Made by a program: the position numbers and the translations under genes
Source: Ochotona curzoniae
Lineage: Eukaryota; Chordata; Mammalia; Lagomorpha; Ochotonidae
Direction: 5' to 3'
DNA: 64,000 bases
NCBI RefSeq assembly: GCF_017591425.1
Contig: NW_024466004.1
Span: 34,970,501-35,034,500, forward strand
Shown here: piece by piece, positions 44,351 to 56,840 of the stretch
How the letters are laid out: every line of letters starts with the position of its first letter
Numbering within the stretch: position 1 is the stretch's first letter
The notes under the pieces: model-generated
Seen by the model: only the letters and a program-made list of their open reading frames with translations
Database searches by the model: none
Told to the model about the DNA's origin: nothing

Positions 44351-47029
44351 TGAGACGGACCAAAAATACAATCCCATTCTTTATTTCCTATACTAAAAAT
44401 ACCTTTCACTTTTAAATTTGCCTTATTTGTTCAAGTTTTCAAGAAAATAGAAGTTCTTTAATTTTTTTTATTGATGTCTCTTGTCCTTGAATATGATTCC
44501 CATCTGATTCAGAGTCTCTTTTCATTCCAAGTTTACTGCTGTAAGTGTACATGATCTTCCTGGATCCACTTACTGTGCTTTTTAATTTGCCATCGTATAA
44601 AAGCTTTGATTATTTTCATTCTCTTATTCTTCCCTATCACTAATCTCTTAAAACTGGAATAGGATATAAGAGCCTCACCAAGGTCAAGAGTAGCAGGAAG
44701 ATCATCCTGTAATTCTCATACATCATTTAGTTTCTCAGTGTCACGTCAGCATTGAGTTCAGTGTTTTTCAGGAAGCCGACACCCACCCTCTAGCTGAGGC
44801 AATTCTGAGGGTAAAATGTGGTTTCATTGAACCATCCCTGCACCTGGACACCCCTCCTGGGGAAGATATGCAAAAATAAAGAGCAACTCCAGGGAACTTG
44901 TCCTCATTATATTTTTATTAACACAGTAACTCTTTTAACCAAGCAATATCCCAAATTAGATAATTACCACCCACATTGCTTTCCCCTCGGCTTAGGAGGC
45001 AAACACCAAGCTCTTTCTCAATTAGTGTGCTAAGATTTTGAGTCGGGTTCCTTGTGTGCCATTACCCAGCTGCTACTACCCAGATGTTACATGACAACCT
45101 TCCTAAAAATAGATATTTAAGAACTTTCTGAATCCTCTAGGGAAAAATAGCTAACTTTTGCATAACATTTCACTGACAAGAATCAATCTTTTTCAAGCCA
45201 ACCACAAGCAAATCAAATAGGAAAGTGTTATTCTCATTGCTAAGTTTAAAACTACTGACCTGACCAGGGTTGAAAGATCATCGTGTAATAAAGTATTATC
45301 CAAGTTCATCAAGCAGCCTCTTTATCCAATTACATGTGACTACTGAGTAAAGTCAGTTAAGCAGCAAATGGCTAAGTATCACTTTAAGTATTTTGGAAAA
45401 AATCTGCTTGTGTTTTTCATTTAAATATTTCAGTATTTAAATGGAAGCCAAAAAACAGAAATACTCTGAAGCAAAAACAGAACTGGAATTTCCATTTCCC
45501 ATGCACATCATAAATGAGATCATTCCACAGCCATGACTCCTTGCACACTATGTTAAAATTAGTGCAGTGCACTCAGAATCTGTGACCCAGGCCCATGGCA
45601 CTGACAACACACACACACGACAGAGAGAGAATATACAGCTCTACCAGAGACATAAAGCTTATAAATAAGCAACTAAAGCAGTCTTAGGTAAAATTAGTAG
45701 CAAACATTGCTCCTTGCAAATCGATTTGGAAATAAACTCATTCGGTTGAAAAGTCAACAATAAATGAAGGTTGAAAGCAATAAAAACAGCATTTAAGAAT
45801 TTAGAAACCCTCTGACATTTGGAGTAGCATCTAAATCAGTTCTTTCCATCTGTGTTCAGAGGACGTTTGAGCTATCTGTGTAGTTTCTGTCTTAGCTAGG
45901 GGCTCTATTTGCACAGCTGTGTCGGAACAAGTCACCAACCTGCAGCAGCTGTCCTGTAAGTCATTTCTCTTGCAAGAGAAGTATCAATGAAAGTCTGCAA
46001 CAGGATTTTCCTATTTTGGGGCCACAGAGCCAATTACAGAAGAATTAGCAGAGAAGAAGTAAGTTAGGTATGGAAGAGGATAAAACTGTTGTGCAAGTAA
46101 AAATACCACAGGAAAACTCACAATTTAATGGAAAAAATAAAGAACTGATTATTTGAGTATAGTGGATAAGATTCATCATGATTTTCCCTGATACAATGTG
46201 CCCTGTGGGAGGTAAGTGGGATCACTACAGAAGCAGTGCCCTCCTACCGGCATACCCACTCTACCATCCACTATTGGTTGGAGGTGCTGGTTAAACTTTC
46301 CAGGCTCCTTGGCAATCATCCGGCTGTAGTCCATCACCATCGGCAGAACTAAAATAGCGTATAGATTACAGTTCTTTCATTGTCTCCCAAACTCATTTGA
46401 TGTTTGAAAGAAATCTTTCCATGGCATCTATACTACACAGAGTATGTGCTTGTTTCCTTCTCAGCAAGAGAAATAAAGTATTAAGCATAAACTAAAAATA
46501 TGAGTCTAAAAGAGACTGAATAAAAAAAATGAGAAGACATCTCACATCACAAGTCTTAAATTGAAAGAGGAAGGAACAGAGAGGGAAAGAGTGGAAAAGA
46601 CAGAGAGAGAAAAGGAGAAGGAATTACTAAGAGAAAAAGTGAATTAAGTGAATGACATGGTAGGTTACTTGGAAAAGTATTTCTTCAGATTCTTAGATTT
46701 CCTTCTAGCATTTCCTGTCAGCTGTCTGGCTATATACCAGAGAAAAGGAAAACCTCTTAATATCATTCCTCTGGGAATTTGAATGCTAAGTATGAAAAAT
46801 AACAATGATTCTCAGGCCAGTGAAGGAAATGGTAAAATTCCTAAATAACTGGAGTTGAAAGATGAATGTAAAAGGTTTTCCTTTTTCCAATTTCTTGTGC
46901 AATAATCAGAAGTGGCATCTGTTTGCCCTGAATCAATACTAATAAATTGCTATGAAGTAGCATCACACCTTGGGAAAATTACCTGTTTTTTAAATATTGC
47001 TGCTGTATCAATGCATGTGCAATAATATG
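44351..47029. other. Mostly unannotated AT-rich DNA
   Basis: No gene called. A GC-richer block at 46195-46365 is reported as a finding. A purine-rich tract lies at 46562-46645. Confidence 0.4.
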
Positions 47030-47205
47030 TGAGAGTGCAGGAACTGGTTCTCCAACCAGTCAAGACTATTCAAATGCAAGTTTACCTTTGCCGATGTCAC
47101 CATGGCATGTAGCTTAACCATTGTAAGACTCAGTTTCCTCATCTAGAAAATACTCAGGGAAGAATACCTCTCTCTTAATGTTGCACAAATTGTGTTAATT
47201 AATCC
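47030..47205 (+). repeat. MIR SINE
   Basis: 'GTAGCTTAACCATTGTAAGACTCAGTTTCCTCATCTAGAAAATAC' contains the unmistakable MIR core 'cagtttcctcatctgtaaaat'. It is followed by 'ACCTCTCTCTTAATGTTGC..GTGTTAATTAA', equivalent to 'acctacctcatagggttgtt..ggattaaat'. Confidence 0.85.
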
Positions 47206-49267
47206 ATTTGATGAATTTAGAGAAAGATGAAACAAGTTGGTTAATGAGTACAAAGCTACAGGTAAATAGAAGTAATGAGTTGTGCCATTTTATTGCATAA
47301 TAAAATCGCCATAGATATGCACTGGACAATTTTAAAAAACTAGTAGAAAGCAATGGGACTGTTTTGACCACACAAAAAAAATAGTTAGACATACTTATCC
47401 TGATTTGAACATTTATACATTAAATGTCAAATGGTACTGACAAATATGTATTTTATGTATATTTATATATATAATCTGTGTTTTTAAAAAAGTATTTTCA
47501 GTAATTTCTGAATACAGCAAGTGCATAATATGGGTTAGCTACCATTATTAATATCAATATATGAGTAATGGGTATGTTACACACAGATACAGATACAAAC
47601 CTTCTGTTTTTTAAAAATATATTTCCTAATCTTATAGTAAATTAATCATCAGACATATGTGTGACATAGAAAACGTCATGAAAAGAATTGGATGTTTTGC
47701 TTTGTTTCTTACTACACATATAAATTTAATTTTGTTTAATTACATATTATTTATTACAAATATGAAGCAATACCATAATTTATCTCTTTAATCACATACA
47801 TTGTTTTAAATATTTTCTGCCAACCTGCAGATTTTATGGGACTTGACTCAAACAGGGGGTGTAAATAAGCCAAGGAATGGCAACAAATTGGTAACTGTAA
47901 AACTGAGGCTAAGTATCCTCACAGCCCTCATTTCTTACTGAAAAAAAAGAACATAGCAAGCAGAGTATCATTTTGCCTGGAAAACATTAGGCAATCACAT
48001 GAATGAATGAATGAATGAATGGGTGAATGAAAATTACTCATTCTAATTTGTTTCCAAGCTATTTCCTTTAATTGATGCTCTTTTCTGTTCTGTCCATTTT
48101 TTTTTCAAACATTGGCTTACATGTGAAAAGCCTTTAAATTATTTACAGAACAAATATAAGTATATATTAACATCAATAAAATAACCCTGCCTCATTCTTC
48201 CTGAACTCTTGTTTTCTCATTCCATTCCCTGTGCTTCACGGAATTCTCCTATGCCTCTCTTTCATCCAAAGCCATCTCAACTCTCTCATGAAATTTACTC
48301 TGCTTGAGTTAAAAGCAGCAATATTTTCCCATCCACTGTAATCATAACCAATAAAACCCTCCACCTCAGAAAAAAAGGATTAAGATCAATGGGGAAAGAC
48401 CTCGTCTCTGAGACCAGATTTTCTGCAGTTATGAATGTCCAGCAAGCATTATTCAACCCACCCTTGCTGGGAGGGCTGGCTTCTCGACTCTCCTTATTCT
48501 TGCTTACCACTGTCTGAATGGTGCTCGCTTCTCATTAGAGCTCCACTTGCTTCTGTTTCTCTGTTTCCTTCCAGACCACACTCAGGGCCAGAAAGCTCCT
48601 CAGACTGCCAGTCACATAGCTGAGGCAGTCCCTCCACACTGCCTGCTACTAAACAGAGCTTTCCATATACTGTGGGTATGTCAGCCTTCTCAGAGGAATT
48701 ATTTTTTTAAAGAAAGGAAAAAAAAAAAGAAATGATTCATGAACTTGACCCTTGGGGCTGGAAATTAGTGTCTCATTGAGTGAAAAAGCAGCACAAAACT
48801 CTAGAGAGACTGCAGTTTATATTTCAGCTCGTAACTGTTAACATTCCAGCAGTTGGTGGAAACTCTTATAAAGGAACAAGAAATAATTTGGCCATCGTGT
48901 ATGGAAATAACAATACAGAAAAACTATTCTGAATATTTAAATGTCAGAAAATCAATTATTACTAGTCCAACTACTAGTAACACTGACTGTTCATTTACTC
49001 ATTCAGAATACAATGATCTCTTTGGGAAAAGCTTATTCCAAAACATTGCTCCTAATGCCATTTTCACATCTTATTTACAAAAGAGGCTTACTAATCCTCA
49101 CATCAAAGACAAAATTGTGAAATAAAAATAGGTTAAAGCAAAATAGATTAAAGCAGAGTGTAGGAATGAGGTCAGCTTTATCAATTTGAATATCAAAATA
49201 CTGAAAGATCAATTAAATGGGGCACAAGAAAAATGAAAGATTGAGTCCTGTCCCAATTCTGATGTTC
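47206..49267. other. Unannotated AT-rich DNA
   Basis: A short (AATG)n repeat occupies 48000-48031. The 90-codon plus-strand frame at 48853-49125 is A/T-driven, without features I recognise. Confidence 0.4.
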
Positions 49268-49546
49268 TTGGAATTTAAAAATACGTATTTGAGAGACAGA
49301 GAGACAAAGAATGCCCAACCACCAGCTTGCTCCCCCAAAGGCTTTTATTAGCTAGGATCAGGCCAAGACTGCACCAAACTGAGGTTGAAATCAGGAATAC
49401 AGTCTAAAGCTTCTACACGAGAGGCAAGAATCCACTCGCTTAAACCATCACTGCTGCCACCCAGGATGTACAATAACAGGAAATTGGGATTAGGAGCCTG
49501 AGCTGTGTGTACAACTCAAATGCTCTGATTTGCTACATGGACTTTC
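49268..49546 (-). repeat. CSINE (tail-variant subfamily), minus strand
   Basis: 'TATTTGAGAGACAGAGAGAC', 'GAGGCAAGAATCCACTCGCTTAAACCATCACTGCTGCC' and 'AGGAGCCTGAGCTGTGTGTACAAC' are reverse blocks of the tail-variant C-repeat. Strongly diverged. Confidence 0.65.
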
Positions 49547-51129
49547 TAAAACAAAAAGTATTAATATGCATTCCGTAGTATAGTTTTAAGATGGCAACCA
49601 TAATTACCTTTCCACATTGTTCTTTACCCCTAATCATCCTTCCTCTATCTCCTCTCTTCATCAGTTTTTGTAAAAAGATAATTTTAATCCACTCCGTAGT
49701 CTCAGGCTTGGCTTGCTGTTAATCATATTGCACAAGCAAGAAATAGGAAAATCATAGTTCCACAGGAGTATAAACATGGACTAAAAATGATAATCGTATC
49801 TGAAAAATGTCCATTTCATTTCTGTTATTTTTATATTCTATGAAACCAGCATCTAAACCCTTAGGCTAAATGTCCACCCTAGCACTTACTTTTTAAATAC
49901 ATCATGCATATTTCACTTTAAAATATTTTTGCATTTATTGTCAAAAATATAGCTGAAATTCCTCCTTGTTGTAGCTTCAAAATCACTCTATGCTAATAAC
50001 AAGTAAATACTTTAATAAATACAATTTCATAAAATGAAGTTATATAAATAAAGCACAAGCCCTAGATGCAAGAAATTGCATCGTAGAAGAAAAGACAAAT
50101 TAACAAAATGACAAGAAAATACGTAAAGTAGAATAATAGAAATGTCACAAGGTAAGAGATGATTCAAAAATGAATACATCATTTTTCAAAGAAGCTAGTG
50201 AACAAGAAAAAAATAAACAAAACAGGTGCTGAAAATATTTTTTAAAATGATCCATACACAAATGATCCATACACATGAGCCACACAAAGTGCCTTGGGGA
50301 TTGCAATCAAATAGTAAAGACAGAGCATATGGAAAGGAGCTAGTTGTTGAGGCTCCATAGTTGGCCAGGACTACTGTCTCAAAGGCTCAAATGCACTCTG
50401 AGACACAAAGCTGGCTCCGTGTGCATGAAATCCACACAGCTGCACAGGTTCTATTTTTACAAGCGCTTCATCCTTGGTTTCATGTTCTATAATAAAATCT
50501 GAAATTTTTAATTTGTAAACAATGGACCTTGCATTGTGACTTTTGTGCTGGCTCCACAGTGAAAGTCCCTCTCGTATTAACGAGTTTAAACAAAATGTAT
50601 TTCTGAAATAAAAGCAAAGACAGAACCAAATCTTAGATTATTTGTGTCAGAGTTCAGCAAGTGTCAATCACTACAAATGAATTCCAGCAATTTTCAAAAA
50701 AAAGAAAAAAAAAAAAGGAAAAGATTGACTGCTCCTGCTAAACTACTAATTGAGGAAACCAACTGATTAACTGTGATACTTGGCCTTTTCTGGTTATTCC
50801 TGCTAACACTTGGGTTTTAAAATATCCTCCAGTTCAGTACTCCACAAGCTTTTAAAGATTTCTCTTGGATTACCTTTATAGAAACAAATTCTTTCAACAG
50901 CACACATAAAACCATTTGCCAACCATTTGCCAAAATACATAGTGTTTTATTCTCAGCCTCCTAGCCCAGCCTATTTTTCACTTTGAATCTTAAACAGCAA
51001 TGTGTAAAGATATGGATGCTATTGTTTCTATACATTTAAACTAGAATGGTTGTACAATGGCTTACATTATTGCTTATCTCTCAAACAAAAAAATTAATTG
51101 TGATCATGTCAAAATTATTCATAATTAAT
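49547..51129. other. Unannotated AT-rich DNA
   Basis: No recognisable gene. Micro-duplications occur at 50250-50278 (AAATGATCCATACAC twice) and 50915-50935 (ACCATTTGCCA twice). Confidence 0.4.
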
Positions 51130-51271
51130 TGGAAAGCAGGAAATGATGGCTCAAGTACAGGAGCCCCTGACACCATGTAGGAGAGCCTCAGGGCATCCTG
51201 ACTTCCCAGCTTTGTCAGAGATATGGGGAAAGTAAAGAATGGATAGATGATCTCTCTCTCTCTCTCTCTCT

Positions 51272-51312
<41 letters not shown>

Positions 51313-51350
51313 TGTGTCTGTCTGTCTGTCTTTCAAGAACATAAAAATAA
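51130..51350 (+). repeat. CSINE fragment with (TC)n(GT)n tail
   Basis: 'GATGGCTCAAGTACAGGAGCCCCTGACACC' matches the mid-body of the tail-variant C-repeat. A perfect (TC)n at 51250-51271 and (GT)n at 51274-51311 follow, then (CTGT)n and 'AAAAATAAACATTTC'. Confidence 0.7.
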
Positions 51351-51545
51351 ACATTTCTTAAAGTGAGAGTCCTTGAAAAAGAAGTTACACCTAGTTCATC
51401 TCTGGGAGTTGTTTTGAAATTAGCTCATTTCCATATCTTCCGTTTATACAAAGCATCACATACATTTAACATGCCCTTAGTTTTCAGTAAGAACACATTT
51501 TGTTCTCAGTTGTTTGCCCACCACATGCATTCAACATAGACAATA

Positions 51546-53640
51546 TATTTTTAGTTTTCATTTTTATTGATCCATCCAGATCAAGATTTGGAATATTTCT
51601 AACTCCCAATAAAGATGTCTCATTCCCCTTCATCCTCAATATTCCCCCAAAACAAACTAATATCCGACTTCTATCATAATAATCTCGGCTACCCTTGAGC
51701 TGTGTGGAAAGAGAATTTGGGGTAAATTTTACTCATTATACATGTACAGGTCAGTATCATATATAGCATGGTTTGTATTTTTATTGTCATATTAATGTAC
51801 CAAAATTAATTGCATTCATTCCCCTACTAATGAAGGATCTTTTCCTTATGTTCGATTGAAGAGAGCTTGATGATCATGTGTCATGGTGAAGATCATTTTT
51901 TATCAACCCTGTTGGGAGTTCTGTGCCCCTCCTGGATCTTGTTTCCCAATTTTTTCCTCTAGATTAGGGAAATTTTCCCTTATTATTTCATCAAATACAT
52001 TTGTAAACCCAGCTTCTCTTTCTGCACTTTTTGAGACTCCCATAACTCTCATATTTGGCCTTCTCATAGTGTCTTTCAATTCTTGAATACTTTTTTTAGC
52101 CTGATCCAGCTCTACTTCCATCTTTTTATTTGTTGCCTCCTGGTGACAGGAAATATCTTCCAATTCTGAGATTCTTTCTTCTGCTTCATTCATTCTATTT
52201 TGGTGACTCTCCACTGTACTTTTAAGTTGTTCCACTGTGTTCTTCATTTCTGATATATCAGCTTTCATTTGATTCTTTTCTAGTGTGGCATATTCCTTGA
52301 ATTCCTTGCCTGCTTTACGTGCTTCTCATTATTGATAAGAAGCTTTATAGCAAGTGTTTTGAATTCTGCATCCCCCATTTTCTTAATGTCTTTCTCAGTT
52401 AACTCTGAAGTTGGCATAGGGTTTCGCTCCTTTGCAGGGGAGTCTTCAGTAATATTCATTGTGCCTCTGTCTCTTCTTTGGCTCTTGGTCATTGTACTTC
52501 TGGTTATCAGATTCTTCTCCTTGGGGCAGGTTTCTAAGCTGTGTCACCCACAGATCCACAGTTCAATTTTACTTATTGCAGCTGGTACATGAATCTTTGT
52601 TTGCAGTCAGTTGTGCCATTCCCTCCAGCAAGTTCCAGGTCTGGGTTCTGATGTCTGATTTCCACTATGGTCTCTGTAGCCCCACCTCCTATGATACCAT
52701 GCTGAAGCTGCACCATTGTCTATACAACCTTTCTCCCACTTCCAGTTCAAGCAGGTTCCAGGATTAGAGAGATACCAGATGTTCTATATAGCTAGCTTGT
52801 TGATGATACTGAGCTTGCTGGAACATGTTGGCCATTAGGTCTGAGGGCCACATGGACCTATTTTGACCCATATGATGCCATAGTAGAAATTGTTTTCCTG
52901 TGGGACCAGTGCAATGCACTGAGCTCAGTGGGTTCTCGCCAAGCTCAGTGCATGAACAGCACACTGTTGTCCTTGCAGTCTTGGATTCTTTGCCACACTG
53001 TAAGAAATGGTACCACTAAGAAATGTAAGAAATGTAGGAAATGATATGCCACTACTAGAGTTCTTGATCTACTGACAGTCAAGTCTGAGGGCTACCCGGA
53101 CCTGTAGGATGCCACGTTAAAACTTGCTCAGCAAATGAGTTCACCCCCAGCTCAGTGCATGCACAGTACTGTCCATAGCCCTTGCCTCCTTAAACAAAAT
53201 GGCACATGATATGGCCCTGGGGGTGGACTTGGTTGTGAAATCCTCCCTGTTCCCACACTGCTCATCTGGAATCTGCTGCTTTGTCTCTGCTCCTGGTCAA
53301 ATCAAACAGACCAACAGTACTGGAAGTTCTTTGTCTGGGTTCATCTCTTCAGCTCACAGTAGAGGTCCCTTCCCACCTGGTTGCTGGTGTAGTTCCAGCT
53401 GCTGGTGCCACTCGGATCACCACTAGCTGAACGCCACTGAGGATTAAGTCACTGTAACACCACACTGTTGGGTCCAGTGCTTTGTTATGTCTGTCAGTCT
53501 CCAAGTATCTCTCTGCTGTCGTTCTGTCCTCTTCTATTTCCTGGAATATGCCCTCTCTGCTTCACAATCGATAATATTTCTCCATCTGTTAAAATGTGTC
53601 CTTACTCTATTCTGCCATCTTGATTCTTCTCAAGAGTGTC
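51546..53640 (-). mobile_element. Half-L1-like element (ORF2-less), minus strand
   Basis: Reading the minus strand, the element starts near 53640 with AATCAAGATGGCAGAAT. That is the L1 5'-end signature around the YY1-type motif CAAGATGGC. It continues through a roughly 1.1-kb GC-moderate 5' UTR to ORF1 at 52492, keeps about two-thirds of ORF1, then passes at about 51830 into a short 3' tail ending 'CAATAAAAATGAAAAC'. No ORF2 sequence is present. This is either a half-L1 (HAL1-type) retrotransposon or an ordinary L1 with a large internal deletion. Confidence 0.75.
51830..52492 (-). pseudogene. Broken L1 ORF1 (RNA-binding coiled-coil protein)
   Basis: L1 ORF1 makes a trimeric RNA-binding chaperone of the L1 particle. 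The frame opens at 52492 with MTKSQRRDRG, a typical L1 ORF1 start. A heptad-rich coiled coil follows ('MKNTVEQLKSTVESHQNRM', 'EERISELED'). The RRM-like domain begins at 'MRVMGVSKS' and has the diagnostic 'ENFPNL'. Frameshifts near 52305 and 51940 and stops around 51840-51890 break it. Beyond the second shift, family-like residues (IQEGHRTPN, then HMIIKLS) are still visible in another frame. The C-terminal domain is absent, leaving about 220 codons against roughly 340 in the family. No function expected. Confidence 0.85.
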
Positions 53641-53673
53641 TAACCTTTACTGTATTAATACACAAGGTGTCTT

Positions 53674-53985
53674 GGGGCCATATGATGGCTCAACTGGCTA
53701 GTCCTCCACCTCAAGCACCAGCATCCCATATGGGCACTGATTTGGGTTCCTGGTTTGTCCACTTCCAATACAGTTCCCTACTTGTGGTTTGGGAAAGCAG
53801 CAGAGGATGATCCAAGTCCTTGGGGTCCTGACCTTCATGGAGACTTGGGAAAAGTTCCTGACTCCTGGCTTCTGCTCAGCTCAGTTCCAACCATTGTGGC
53901 CATTTGGGGAGTGAATCAGCAGATGGAGGATTTTTCTGTCTCTCCTTCTCTCTGTAAATCTCCCTTTCAAATAAAAATAATGCAA
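53674..53985 (+). repeat. CSINE, plus strand, old
   Basis: 'TTGGGGCCATATGATGGCTC', 'GCATCCCATATGGGCACTG', 'GAGGATGATCCAAGTCCTTGGGG' and tail 'CAAATAAAAATAATGC'. It lies just outside the 5' end of the half-L1-like element. Confidence 0.9.
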
Positions 53986-54080
53986 CTAAAAAACAATATG
54001 GGTATCTTCAAATGTAGATGTTATTGTTTAGGTGTGACACAGAAGACAGATTAGATGGCATCCACTGAAAAGAATGATTA

Positions 54081-54407
54081 TTTTTTTTTGAAAGATTTAT
54101 TTTTATTTTTATTGGAAAGGCAGATACACAGAGAGGAGAGACAGAGAGGAAGATCCTCCATCCGATGATTCACTCCCCAAGTGAGCACAACGGCCGATGC
54201 TATGCCGGTCCGAAGCCAGGAGCCTCCTCCAGGTCTCCCATGCAGGTGCAGGGTCCTAAAGCTTTGGGCCGTCCTCGACTGCTTTCCCAGGCCACAGGCA
54301 GAGAGCTGGATGGGAAGCGGGGCTGCTGGGATTAGAACTGGCGCCCATATGGGATCCTGGGCATGCAAGGTGAGGACTTTAACCACTTGCGCCACCACGC
54401 TGGGCCC
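54081..54407 (-). repeat. CSINE, minus strand, young subfamily
   Basis: 'TTTTATTGGAAAGGCAGATACACAGAGAGG', 'GGGATTAGAACTGGCGCCC' and head complement 'CCACCACGCTGGGCCC'. Flanks AAAGAATGATTAT and a diverged ACTGATGATTAT may be a target repeat. It forms a tail-to-tail pair with 53674, with a spacer of about 95 bp. Confidence 0.93.
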
Positions 54408-55189
54408 AAAAAGACTGATGATTATGCTCAGTGCTCCTGGGAGAAGAGGCATGAGATACCTGGGCTGAGGGACTGAGGGACTCTAACCAGGAAGTGTCAG
54501 GATCATTCAGAAGTTTAAGGAGAGAGGGAGATACAGGGGCAAAGACCTTTATGTGGCCTCCATGGGAAGGGATGGGCAAGGCCAACTTAACACTGCTCTC
54601 ATGATATCCAGCAGCCTCTGGTGCCTGGCCACTTGACACCTGGTTCTAGGGTGATTAGGGCCAGTGAATGGTGGTGCAGGGTGTTATAAGAGTCCCCAGA
54701 AGAAGATGCTTCATGATATGGGTTCTAGATTAGGCAGCCTGTGTTTGAAAGGTGTGCTCAGTGGGTGAGTTGGTCATGATTTGTAAGAGGTAGTTATCCA
54801 TGCAAGGTAGGTTCTTTCAGGGCCAACAAAATCCCAACATGTGAAAACATCAGCTGGCTGTATCAGAGAGCTTGGAAGACCTTAATGGTGTAGAATAAAG
54901 TGAGTAACTAGAAAACAACATCTTTCAATTAAGATTTCTAGTCATAGAGTTTCTAGGTGCATTGAGTAAACAAATATGTACGTACATTCTGGGTAAAAGC
55001 AATAGGACTTACAGAGTATTTTACCTTGCACAGTGCTGGGAAGAGCTGTTTTTTCCTGAGAAAAAAATGAATCTCATAACAAACTTTGAAGTTGAGATAG
55101 CATTACACCAGATTCTGGGTGAGCATCGGCCTGTGAATGGTATTCCCATTCTGACTCTGTTTAACTAAAACTAGCCAGAGGAACATGGC
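54408..55189. other. Unannotated DNA, less AT-rich
   Basis: No recognisable gene or repeat. The base composition is closer to 48-50 percent GC up to 54800. Confidence 0.4.
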
Positions 55190-55352
55190 AGTAAAGAGAT
55201 TTGCCAGCACTTGAATAACACAAAATCATTTAACTTCCTGAGTCATATTTCTCAACTACAAAAATATGAACAATAATAGAAACATTCTGTACATATTAGG
55301 AGAGTTTAGCCTGGCATGTGGTACATACCTAATCAATGCCAATTCTATAAAG
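55190..55352 (+). repeat. MIR SINE
   Basis: 'CATTTAACTTCCTGAGTCATATTTCTCAACTACAAAAATATG', 'AACAATAATAG' and 'GCCTGGCATGTGGTACATACC' follow the MIR order 'cacttaacctcctgagcctcagtttcctcatctgtaaaatg..ataatag..gcctggcacatag'. Confidence 0.78.
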
Positions 55353-56477
55353 TCATATCATAGAAATGCACAAACATTCACACAACTGCACATAGACTGT
55401 ATACATATATTCCTATCACCTCTACACATTTCATCTCACCTGTGAAATGTGAAAAATCTTAACTAGTCACAAAAGTGCTACATTTGTCTAAGGCCAATAT
55501 ATAGGAAGGGCAGTATCATTTGTTATTAACGTTCCAACTTACATTCTATCTCAGTTAACCTATTCTAGCTGTTCATGGCAATGCCATTTACCCATGCTAG
55601 TTGCTTGTTCCAAAATGTGCACATGACTCAAGATACTAGGATGTCAACACAAAAACCAATATTTGTACTTCTTTTCAACTTATACTTTAATTATTTCATC
55701 ATAATATAATCAATCTACAATGAAAGCATAGCAAAATAAATGACTCCAATAAATTATTCATTTCCTTTCCAGTCTAGAATTCCAAAACAGCTCTTATTGA
55801 ACTTAAAATATTCAGATAAGAATTTCTAAAGGAATAATTATTCAGAGTATGGTGTAATATCATTTATCTAATCTGAACACTAAAATTGTTTTTGAAATGT
55901 TAATAATCTAATGCAAGATGTTTTTGCCTTACTAAATATGACAGTCTCCTGATTTTTTTCATTTCCCTAAGAAGGGAAATGAAAGAGAGCTGAGGAGGAA
56001 AACCAATGGATTAAGTAGAGAGGAGATACAAGGACAAAAGAAGGAAAGAAGGGAAGGCCGGAAGGGAAAGGAAAAGAGAAAAAAACTGCTTCAATTCTAT
56101 AAGGCAAGTTTATCAAATTTTTTCTATCTTCATTAATGTTAATAAAATCCAAAATCTTGGTCTTGGAGATTCATTGTCAAGATGGTAACCTAATATTTGA
56201 TTGTTGAATACTTAATTTGAGGCTAAAGTTTAATATATTTACAAAAGCTTTTTTATTGCTCTATTAATAGCTTAATTCTAATACATCTATCTTGTGCAAC
56301 TGATTCATTTTTAATTAAGCAAGATCAAAATAAATATTGATTTCTATCTCTAGAAATTAAGATGTGATTATAGTATTGAAAGGAAAGCTAAGGCAAAAGA
56401 AAATGTATTACATCTTTTGTTTACCTTTACCATTGAGAAATTGTTTTGAAGATATTCTGCACAAAACATTTCTCTGA
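55353..56477. other. Unannotated AT-rich DNA with a purine tract
   Basis: A purine-rich run spans about 55970-56090 (AAGGAAAGAAGGGAAGG and neighbours). No recognisable gene or repeat. Confidence 0.45.
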
Positions 56478-56840
56478 CACAGGTGTTTGATGCTGCTGAT
56501 AGGATGCCTCAAGTGATGCCATCCCATATTAGAGTGCCTGGCTTGAAGTCTGCTTAATCCCAGTTGCAAGTTCCTGCTAATACACACCATGGGATGCAAT
56601 GAATGATCTATAAATTCGTGAGTCCCTGCCACCTTGTGCACAGCCTGGATTGAATTCCTGACTCCCGTCTTGGAGTCAGCATGCCTCAGTCCTGACTGCC
56701 ACAGGCATCTGAGAAGTGAACCAATGGCTTCCTCATTCTCATTCTCTCTTTCTCTCTCTCTCACACACACACACACACACTTTCCCCCTCTTTGTTTTTT
56801 TACCTTATACATAAATAAAAATTTTATTAAAAATAAAATC
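56478..56840 (+). repeat. CSINE (tail-variant subfamily), plus strand
   Basis: 'CAGGTGTTTGATGCTGCTGATAGGATGCC', 'GCCATCCCATATTAGAGTGCCTGGC', 'TTCCTGCTAATACACACCATGGG' and a (TC)n(AC)n tail region 56745-56780. It is a good match to the alternative C-repeat with the 'cctgctaatgcacaccctggga' block. Confidence 0.85.
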
